From positions 1-5,182 of the forward strand of contig JAABSS010000076.1 in the NCBI GenBank assembly GCA_011390235.1: a DNA stretch of 5,182 nucleotides, written 5' to 3'. The notes beneath the pieces are model-generated. The model did not search any database. It was given only the letters and a program-made list of their open reading frames with translations, and had not been told where the DNA came from. Below, in pieces: positions 1-4,641 of the stretch; within the stretch, counting starts at the first letter, position 1, and every line of letters begins with the position of its first letter. Origin of the DNA: Desulfotignum sp. Lineage in GTDB: Bacteria > Desulfobacterota > Desulfobacteria > Desulfobacterales > Desulfobacteraceae. A program made the translations under genes and the position numbers.

Positions 1-2
1 CC

Positions 3-794
3 CGGCATGCGGATATGGTGCTGCCGGCAGCCACCGTGTTTGAGCAGGATGATCTCTTTGCCACCTCCATGTATTCTCATGTGCTCAATTATTCGCAGAA
101 TGCGGTGGACCCGCCGGATACCCTGATGCCGGAAACTGATTTTTTCCTGGCCCTGGCAAAGCACATGGGCGTTGATACGCTGGGGTTCTCCTCTTCCCGG
201 GAGTACCTGGCCCAATGTGCGGCCCCGTTGCTGGAAAGTCTGGGAAAAGATCCGAACACGGATCTGGGCACTCTATCCGGTGAATACCTGCGCATTCCCG
301 GTCATGACATCCCCTGGGCAGACAAAAGATTTGCCACCCCGTCTCAGAAAATCGAGATTTTCAGCCGCAGGGCGCAAGCAGCCGGGCAATCGCCGCTGCC
401 CCGGTTCATCACCCCGTCCCGGGGGGAAGATTGTTTTCCTTTGCGGCTGCTCACCTGCAAAACCCAACGGTCCATGCATTCACAAGCGTTTGTTTTTGAA
501 GATCGGGAACCGGCCGTGTCTGTGAACCGGAAAACCGCACAGAAGCTTGGCATCTCAGGACTGGAAAGGGTGTGCATCTCCACCCGGCAGGGGGAGGTGA
601 CTGCAAGGCTGGTTCTGGACGAAGCGGTGTGTGACAGCACCGCTTTCATGCACCAGGGATGGTGGCATAAAAGCGGTGCAGTGAATTTTCTCACCTGCGC
701 CTCCCTGTCGGACATGGGGGAGCAGGCAGCGTTTTACGATACTTTCTGTACTCTGTCTACTCCACCCGGTGCCAGGTCTGGGTCCGGGAAATAA
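3..794 (+). CDS. Molybdopterin-dependent oxidoreductase, C-terminal part (5' end outside window)
   Basis: This is the carboxy-terminal ~263 residues of a molybdopterin (MGD) oxidoreductase of the DMSO-reductase superfamily. The frame is open from the window edge, and the first ATG (position 15) lies inside the conserved stretch AD-M-VLPAATVFEQDDLF, so it is not the start. Numbering from that ATG, residues 1-125 are the end of the catalytic domain, including the family-like TPSQKIEIFS near 108-117. Residues ~142-247 are the molybdopterin-dinucleotide-binding domain: PLRLLTCKTQRSMHSQ, then RQGEV (191-195), HQGWWHKSGAVN (213-224) and AAFYDT (238-243). The usual family end is near FYDT, and a short Ser/Gly/Pro tail follows, encoded in the overlap with the convergent gene. 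The Mo ligand and any Fe-S cluster motif would be upstream, so the substrate (formate, polysulfide, S- or N-oxide) cannot be told. Assignment to the superfamily is secure. Confidence 0.93.
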   Translation, partial: RHADMVLPAATVFEQDDLFATSMYSHVLNYSQNAVDPPDTLMPETDFFLALAKHMGVDTLGFSSSREYLAQCAAPLLESLGKDPNTDLGTLSGEYLRIPGHDIPWADKRFATPSQKIEIFSRRAQAAGQSPLPRFITPSRGEDCFPLRLLTCKTQRSMHSQAFVFEDREPAVSVNRKTAQKLGISGLERVCISTRQGEVTARLVLDEAVCDSTAFMHQGWWHKSGAVNFLTCASLSDMGEQAAFYDTFCTLSTPPGARSGSGK

Positions 795-1203
795 AAAGAA
801 AACTTCCCTGAACCTTGAGCTCATCTCCTTCCGCCCAAATCTTGCATTTGTAAATCTTGCCTTTTTTGGGATCCAGTATGGTGCCGCCGGCATAGACATC
901 TCCGTCGGGTGTCAGACCCTGGATAATCTCCATGCCCAAAGTGGGCTGGTCCTTTCTGGGGTCATCGTCCGGGCATTTGTCACAGGTGGGGTGGGGATCG
1001 GCATCCGGTTTCAAAAACAGTTCAATGATTTTGCCGTAATACTGGCCGTCTTTTTCAAAAATCTGGACAATGGATTTGGGTTCATTGGTTTCATCATCAA
1101 TGGTTTTCCATTTTCCCACAATGGGAGCTTCTGCCAGGGCAGATCCGGCAAAAACAAAACAACCAACAAGCAACACCAGGCTGAGCAATAACAATTTTTT
1201 CAT
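757..1203 (-). CDS. Exported DUF2147 family protein
   Basis: A complete 148-aa protein with an N-terminal export signal: MKK, then a leucine-rich core, with a likely signal-peptidase I site after SALA (residue 24). The mature part begins with IVGKWKTIDDETNEPKSIV, followed by YYGKI, a CDKC pair (C74, C77), GMEIIQGL, GGTILDPKKGK, YKCKIW (C120) and a terminal SRTQTWHRVE. This order is that of the DUF2147 family, small beta-rich periplasmic proteins of unknown function, and the length is normal. A strong GGAGG Shine-Dalgarno sits 5 nt before the ATG (cctcc at 1209-1213). LVGC at residues 12-15 resembles a lipobox, but the hydrophobic residues after the Cys favour ordinary secretion. The gene's 3' end runs 38 bp into the convergent molybdopterin gene, so no separate terminator fits between them. 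The family call is firm; the role is unknown. Confidence 0.93.
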   Translation of the reverse strand: MKKLLLLSLVLLVGCFVFAGSALAEAPIVGKWKTIDDETNEPKSIVQIFEKDGQYYGKIIELFLKPDADPHPTCDKCPDDDPRKDQPTLGMEIIQGLTPDGDVYAGGTILDPKKGKIYKCKIWAEGDELKVQGSFLFISRTQTWHRVE

Positions 1204-1245
1204 ACATTCCTCCGGATAACAGGGGTTAATATCTTGCTGAACACT

Positions 1246-1281
1246 GTTATATCCTTTAGTCTTCTGTTTTTTTCATGTCAA
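1246..1281 (-). promoter_or_regulatory. Weak candidate promoter of the DUF2147 gene
   Basis: On the minus strand a perfect -35 hexamer TTGACA lies at 1281-1276. At the ideal 17-nt spacing the -10 would be the poor TAAAGG (1258-1253). A better TATAAC (1251-1246) lies 24 nt away, too far for ordinary sigma-70 use. A short dyad AACA-C-TGTT (1240-1248 on the + strand) touches the latter. A promoter is expected here, since the upstream gene in this direction is separated by a terminator-like hairpin, but the exact elements are uncertain. Confidence 0.3.
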
Positions 1282-1325
1282 GGAAAAAGAATGGGAAGTC
1301 GGTGGTAATTATGGGGCAAAACCTT

Positions 1326-1368
1326 AAAAAAAAACTCCCATCAGACATTCTTTGGAAACAATGTGATG
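1326..1368 (-). terminator. Putative Rho-independent terminator of the iron-type alcohol dehydrogenase gene
   Basis: Read on the minus strand, starting 29 nt after the alcohol dehydrogenase stop codon, CATCACATT pairs with AATG-TC-TGATG. This gives a 9-bp stem in two parts with a 2-nt bulge and a loop of about 10 nt. GGGAG and a run of nine T (the nine A at 1326-1334 on the + strand) follow. The T run starts 4 nt after the stem and the stem is AT-rich, so it is weaker than a textbook terminator, but position and orientation fit. Confidence 0.5.
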
Positions 1369-1396
1369 ATCTTCAAGGCGGTCCGATAGATATAGC

Positions 1397-2584
1397 TTAT
1401 CCCTTCTGGGCATGGTTCAGCAGGTCTTGAAGCTTTCTTATATCCATTTTTACCGGATTGGTATAAATATTGGCATCTTCCAGTGCTTTTTGGGCGATAT
1501 CGGGAATATGCTGCTTTCTGATGCCCAGCTCCGTTAAATTGGCAGGCATGCCCATCTCTATTTTCAAATCGGTGACCCAGTTTACAAATGCTGTGAAATT
1601 CTGGCCGGGCAGGTCCAGGTACCGGGCAGCCCGAGCCATTTTTTCCTTTATCCGGGGTCGGTTGAACTGAAGAACGTAAGGCAGCAGAGTACCGATCACC
1701 CGGCCGTGATGCACCTTGAACATGCCGCCAATGGCATGGGACACGGCATGGCCTGCCCCCAGGCCCTTGTCAAAGGCGATGGCTCCCATGATGGAGGCGG
1801 CCATGGTATAGGTGCGGGCCTTGATGTTTCTGCCGCTGTAAAATGCCGGCAACAGGCCTTCTTTGATGTAAAAAATTCCCTGCATGGCCACCCCGTCCAG
1901 GACCGGGTGAAACACCGGACTGCTCAATGCCTCGATATTGTGGGACAAAGCATCCATGCCTGTGGCCGCTGTAAGAAAAGGAATCAGCCCCCGGGTCAGC
2001 TCCGGGTCGGCAATCACCACTTTGGGCATAAGTTCAGGATGGTAAATACTGATTTTCCGGCTGGATACTGTATCACTGATCACTGCATTGGCATCCACCT
2101 CAGATCCGGTGCCGGCAGTGGTGGGAACTGCAATAATGGGAATAAGTGTCTTGTGTATGACAGCATGACCAGGTCCGCCGGAGGTGAACGACCATATGCG
2201 TGACGGGCCGGCTGCCGCAGCCAGGCAGATGGCTTTGGCCGCATCCAGGGCACTGCCCCCGCCGATGGCGATAATGCCGTCATGGCGGCCCTGCCGCAAC
2301 ATTTCCGCCCCTTTTTTCACCGTGTCAAAATCAGGTTCGGAGAAGATATCTGAAAATACGGCGGTGAAAATACTTTCTTTTTTGTTCAACCGGATAATGG
2401 ATTTTACAAAGGGCAGTTTTGACACCCCGTGGTCCGTGACAATCAGGGGCGCTGATATCCCTAAGTGCCAGCACACCTCCGGCAGTTCTTTTATCCGGCC
2501 GGGTCCGAACCGGATATGTGTGGGATGGTGCCAGTCCACCTTGGTTTCCGCAAGGGTGATCTTCGGTCTGAATCGGGCAGTCAT
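1397..2584 (-). CDS. Iron-containing (group III) alcohol dehydrogenase
   Basis: A complete 395-aa NAD(P)-dependent alcohol dehydrogenase/aldehyde reductase of the iron-activated (FucO/YqhD-like) fold, expected in the cytoplasm. The N-terminal Rossmann-like domain shows the start typical of the family (HIRFGPGRIKELPEV, 23-37) and the cofactor-binding GGGSALDAAKA (108-118). PTTAGTGSEV lies at 154-163. The four metal ligands are present at family spacing: D211 and H215 in GMDALSHNIEA, H279 in GAGHAVSHAIGG, and H293 in VHHG; the neighbouring conserved H283 is kept too. Length is normal for the family, and nothing suggests inactivation. ATG at 2584 is preceded by a modest AGGAA about 9 nt away. 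It is transcribed alone, divergent from an aldo/keto reductase with which it shares the upstream region. The substrate cannot be read from sequence; short-chain alcohols, diols or their aldehydes are typical. Confidence 0.95.
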   Translation of the reverse strand: MTARFRPKITLAETKVDWHHPTHIRFGPGRIKELPEVCWHLGISAPLIVTDHGVSKLPFVKSIIRLNKKESIFTAVFSDIFSEPDFDTVKKGAEMLRQGRHDGIIAIGGGSALDAAKAICLAAAAGPSRIWSFTSGGPGHAVIHKTLIPIIAVPTTAGTGSEVDANAVISDTVSSRKISIYHPELMPKVVIADPELTRGLIPFLTAATGMDALSHNIEALSSPVFHPVLDGVAMQGIFYIKEGLLPAFYSGRNIKARTYTMAASIMGAIAFDKGLGAGHAVSHAIGGMFKVHHGRVIGTLLPYVLQFNRPRIKEKMARAARYLDLPGQNFTAFVNWVTDLKIEMGMPANLTELGIRKQHIPDIAQKALEDANIYTNPVKMDIRKLQDLLNHAQKG

Positions 2585-2617
2585 ATTGAAAAATTCCTGT
2601 CTGCTCCATGGTTTTTT

Positions 2618-2650
2618 ATTATAACCGGATACCGGTTTGGATCATCTCAA
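2618..2650 (-). promoter_or_regulatory. Candidate promoter of the alcohol dehydrogenase gene, with a dyad in the spacer
   Basis: On the minus strand a perfect -10 TATAAT occupies 2623-2618. Transcription would begin near 2611, giving a leader of about 27 nt. The nearest good -35 is TTGAGA at 2650-2645, 21 nt away, longer than the usual 16-18. The spacer is occupied by the perfect inverted repeat described separately. A long spacer filled by a dyad is the layout used by MerR-type activators (normally 19-20 nt). The promoter is therefore plausible but likely factor-dependent; this last step is inference. Confidence 0.5.
2623..2637. promoter_or_regulatory. Inverted repeat AACCGG-ATA-CCGGTT, candidate operator
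   Basis: A perfect 6-3-6 palindrome lies immediately upstream of, and sharing one base with, the TATAAT box of the alcohol dehydrogenase promoter. Its symmetry and position suit a dimeric regulator acting on that gene. No regulator gene is in the window, so the binding protein is unknown. Six-base arms can occur by chance; the placement is what makes it credible. Confidence 0.4.
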
Positions 2651-2723
2651 AAAAAATCAATGACTGCAACGGAAAATAAAACAGCAAAAAAAATTCGCAC
2701 GTGGGGGGATGCGATGGCAGCTC

Positions 2724-2752
2724 CTTGAAAATCAAGAAAAAAGGGTTATTTT
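2724..2752 (+). promoter_or_regulatory. Candidate promoter of the aldo/keto reductase gene with overlapping dyad
   Basis: TTGAAA (2725-2730) and TATTTT (2747-2752) are separated by 16 nt, a fair sigma-70-like pair that would start transcription near 2759 and leave a leader of about 67 nt. The -35 lies within the perfect short dyad CTTGA-AAA-TCAAG (2724-2736). Further down, CTCAGGT (2768-2774) and the imperfect partner ACCTGCGAG (2786-2794) form another possible site. All are modest matches in an AT-rich stretch. Confidence 0.3.
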
Positions 2753-2825
2753 CTGATTTAAGCGAATCTCAGGTTGCTGCATTTCACCTGCGAGATAAAC
2801 TTTTTTGGTAAAGGAAAACAAAAAT

Positions 2826-3710
2826 ATGGATAATCCAGGCAGGAACATCGCGCTCATTGATCAAGGTCTTTTTCCGGGTTCGAACAAACAGATCACCAGG
2901 ATAGGGCTCGGCGGAGAAGGGGTTCTGCGAACCACGGGAAAAGCTGAAGAGGCCCGTGCGGTTATCAGTGAAGCCGTAGGTCAGGGCATTACCTATTATG
3001 ATTCCGCCCGGGTTTATATGGACAGTGAGGTCTATTACGGAAAATTCTGGCAGGATCATCAAGAAAAACGTGAATCAATCTTCCACACCAGCAAATCCCC
3101 CGACAGAACCCGGCAGGGGGCTCTGGCAGAACTGCGCCAGACCCTGGATCGACTGAACACCAGCTATCTTGACCTGTGGCAGATCCATGATGTCCGGGAT
3201 GAAAAAGATCTGGAACTGATTTCAGAAAAAGGCGGGGCCCTGGAAGCATTTCTGGAAGCAAAGGACCTGGGGCTGGTCCGGCATATCGGCGTGACCGGAC
3301 ATCATGATCCGCAGATTCTCACACAGGCTGTGAAGATGTGGCCGGTGGATGCGGTGCTGATGCCGGTCAATCCGGTGGAGGAGATCATCGGCGGGTTCCT
3401 GACCCACACCCTTGAGGCGGCCCGCAAAAAAGGGATCGCGGTCATTGGAATGAAAGTGCTTGGCGGCAAACACTATATTGCAGAGGATGCGGGTATCACG
3501 GCAGACCTTCTGATCAGATTCGCCCTGTCCTGTGACATTACACTGGCCATTGCCGGGTGCAGTACACCTGATGAGGTCAAAGAACTGGCCAGTGCCGGCA
3601 GACAGCAGGCGCCTTTGACATCTGCTGAAAGAAAAGAGATTGTGAAACCCTTTATCCCCGCGGCTGAAAAGCTTGCTTTTTACCGGGGCAGTGTGTTCAA
3701 AAAACCATGA
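2826..3710 (+). CDS. Aldo/keto reductase
   Basis: A complete 294-aa NAD(P)H-dependent aldo/keto reductase with a cytoplasmic (beta/alpha)8 barrel. Numbered from the ATG at 2826, the catalytic tetrad is intact: D59 in TYYDSA, Y64 in ARVYMD, K90 in HTSKSP and H121 in LWQIHD. Family blocks follow in order: GLVRHIGVTGHH (149-160), a VLMPVN barrel strand (177-182), GIAVIGMKVLGG (203-214) and the cofactor-side AIAGCSTPDEVKE (241-253). There is no C-terminal ferredoxin-like cysteine cluster, unlike the longer iron-sulfur branch. An in-frame TTG at 2805 would add seven residues. ATG is preferred because AAGGA (2811-2815) lies 10 nt before it. The gene stands alone, divergent from the alcohol dehydrogenase, and the pair could handle related aldehydes. 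No clear terminator follows. The substrate is not predictable. Confidence 0.94.
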   Translation: MDNPGRNIALIDQGLFPGSNKQITRIGLGGEGVLRTTGKAEEARAVISEAVGQGITYYDSARVYMDSEVYYGKFWQDHQEKRESIFHTSKSPDRTRQGALAELRQTLDRLNTSYLDLWQIHDVRDEKDLELISEKGGALEAFLEAKDLGLVRHIGVTGHHDPQILTQAVKMWPVDAVLMPVNPVEEIIGGFLTHTLEAARKKGIAVIGMKVLGGKHYIAEDAGITADLLIRFALSCDITLAIAGCSTPDEVKELASAGRQQAPLTSAERKEIVKPFIPAAEKLAFYRGSVFKKP

Positions 3711-3841
3711 ATAGGTATCGCCTGATAAACCACCCCCCGCCAGGAGCCAGGAGTTAATCCAGTCAATATCGATACGTGCCAAATTTCCAGGGGGATGATC
3801 TGAAAAAAGTGAAAACATCTGCGGCAGCACAACTATCAGGT

Positions 3842-3869
3842 TTGCATGATGATAACTCCATGATATCAT
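3842..3869 (+). promoter_or_regulatory. Candidate promoter/operator of the TumE-type pair
   Basis: TGATATCAT (3861-3869) is an extended -10 (TG-N-TATCAT). A weak -35, TTGCAT (3842-3847), lies 16 nt upstream. The -10 is embedded in the perfect 10-bp palindrome ATGATATCAT (3860-3869), and further ATGAT copies lie at 3846-3850 and 3878-3882. Repeated half-sites over the -10 are what autoregulated toxin-antitoxin operons usually show. Start would be near 3876, leaving about 93 nt of leader. Confidence 0.4.
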
Positions 3870-3883
3870 TTAAATTAATGATC

Positions 3884-3936
3884 CGGTTGACGAACCGCTT
3901 CCGGGGTTGCAGTTGCACTGCGGCAAATTAAGCAAC
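3884..3936 (+). other. Leader segment with small hairpins and alternative pairing
   Basis: Two small stems follow each other in the leader of the TumE-type pair: CGGTT-GACG-AACCG (3884-3897) and GCAGT-TGC-ACTGC (3909-3921). The second is extendable to 8 pairs with two G-U pairs (3906-3924). GTTGC (3906-3910, again at 3912-3916) can instead pair with GCAAC (3932-3936), which would open the second stem. No T run follows, so this is not an intrinsic terminator. It ends about 20 nt before the ribosome binding site. Confidence 0.3.
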
Positions 3937-3968
3937 GTTTACTTTTGGAGTCTTGGGGAGATGGAAAG

Positions 3969-4259
3969 ATGACAAAATTACAGATAATCTCCGACAGAAA
4001 TGACATAATTCCGGTCATTCAGGATGCGATAGCCGCCAGGGTTAAGAGAACAGAAATCGGATTTCAAAAAACGGAAAAAGAGATCCAAAAATTTGAAAAA
4101 AAATATCGTATCTCCTCGGATGATTTCCTGGCCGAATATACCTCTGATGATCTTTCCGGAGGAGATGAGGACTATATCAGCTGGATGGGGGAAATCAAGC
4201 TTCGTGAAGCCCTTCTGGAAGAAATAAAGGCTTTGCGTGAGATTGAATATGTTTGTTAA
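3969..4259 (+). CDS. Small helical acidic protein, putative antitoxin partner of the TumE-family toxin
   Basis: A 96-aa protein, first gene of an overlapping pair. Residues ~12-46 are a long charged helix with coiled-coil character (AIAARVKRTEIGFQKTEKEI region). FEKKYRISSDDFLAEY (42-57) and a very acidic loop rich in D/E (58-68) come next, then SWMGE (71-75) and a C-terminal amphipathic helix ALLEEIKALREIE. I recall this layout, a helix, then a KY..SS-D/E-F block, an acidic patch and a Trp, as that of small proteins encoded just before TumE/DUF6516 genes; the protein carries no catalytic-looking motif. The start is ATG at 3969, with GGGGAG (3955-3960) 8 nt upstream; an in-frame TTG at 3945 lacks a comparable site. 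It is likely to neutralise the next product and may bind the palindromes upstream. The antitoxin role rests on context and recalled family pattern. Confidence 0.72.
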   Translation: MTKLQIISDRNDIIPVIQDAIAARVKRTEIGFQKTEKEIQKFEKKYRISSDDFLAEYTSDDLSGGDEDYISWMGEIKLREALLEEIKALREIEYVC

Positions 4260-4641
4260 GGACTATCTTGCAGATATTACCGAAAGCATCAATGAATACT
4301 CCACATCTGGTTTCATTGTGATTTCTGAAATTACAAGTGATTTTAGAAGTGACAAAATCGGGATTATACGGGGAAAAATTGTTTTCGTTGATGAGTCAAC
4401 CCTTTTTTTCAAAGAGTATCTGGATTTACGTCACAAAATTGATAAAAAAACATATTCATTCCATTATCAGGACAGAAACAGTAACCTGATATTTCGATAT
4501 GACAATGCATTGCACAAGCCCCGTCTCGCATTCAATGAACACAAGCATGCAGGGGACAAGATCATTCCAAGCAGCATTCCTGATATTTCTGCTGTCCTTG
4601 AAGAAATCATAAATGATTATATGAATTTGCAGATCACCTGA
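4249..4641 (+). CDS. tumE: TumE-family (DUF6516-type) putative toxin
   Basis: A 130-aa protein recognised by the TumE block order. Numbering from the ATG: GIIRGKIVFVDESTLFFKEY (38-57, the beta-hairpin 'F-DGS-L-F-EY' motif), YSFHYQ (69-74), LIFRYDNALHKP (80-91), a His-rich HKH (98-100), and a C-terminal helix after PSSIPDISAVLEEI. The clustered His, Arg, Tyr and Asp residues are candidate active-site residues. TumE proteins are annotated as toxins of type II toxin-antitoxin pairs; their biochemical activity is not something I can state. It overlaps the upstream gene by 11 bp, so translation is probably coupled. A GTG at 4237, 6 nt after AAAGG (4226-4230), would give 134 aa and a 23-bp overlap. 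ATG is chosen because family members tend to begin near the FVKDYL helix. Base composition is markedly AT-richer than the flanking genes. The 3' end overlaps jetD by 8 bp. Confidence 0.82.
   Translation: MFVKDYLADITESINEYSTSGFIVISEITSDFRSDKIGIIRGKIVFVDESTLFFKEYLDLRHKIDKKTYSFHYQDRNSNLIFRYDNALHKPRLAFNEHKHAGDKIIPSSIPDISAVLEEIINDYMNLQIT

Noticed and set aside
15..17. ATG at 15 as a true start of a 259-aa protein
   Set aside because: It sits inside a conserved molybdopterin-oxidoreductase block whose preceding residues are also in frame up to the window edge.
769..1191. Plus-strand open frame (140 codons) opposite the DUF2147 gene
   Set aside because: It covers the reverse strand of a clear family protein with a signal peptide and strong Shine-Dalgarno; its own product shows no domain.
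1201..1203. DUF2147 protein as a lipoprotein (LVGC at residues 12-15)
   Set aside because: The residues after Cys15 continue hydrophobic into a good signal-peptidase I site (SALA-EA), which fits ordinary secretion better; not fully excluded.
2660..2728. 22-codon open frame upstream of the aldo/keto reductase, possible leader peptide
   Set aside because: No Shine-Dalgarno, no regulatory-codon run, and it lies ahead of or across the predicted promoter, so it would probably not be in the mRNA.
3707..3757. 16-codon open frame starting with an ATGA overlap at the aldo/keto reductase stop
   Set aside because: Too short and Pro-rich, with no supporting motif; the ATGA overlap alone is easily chance.
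3222..3869. Long minus-strand open frame (215 codons) antisense to the aldo/keto reductase and reaching into the next gap
   Set aside because: It lies mostly opposite a gene with an intact catalytic tetrad, has no recognisable family pattern and no good ribosome binding site; it is a shadow frame.
3758..3931. Open frame (GTG at 3776) filling the gap before the toxin-antitoxin pair, possible gene remnant
   Set aside because: No ribosome binding site, no recognised protein pattern, and it overlaps the better-supported promoter and hairpin elements.
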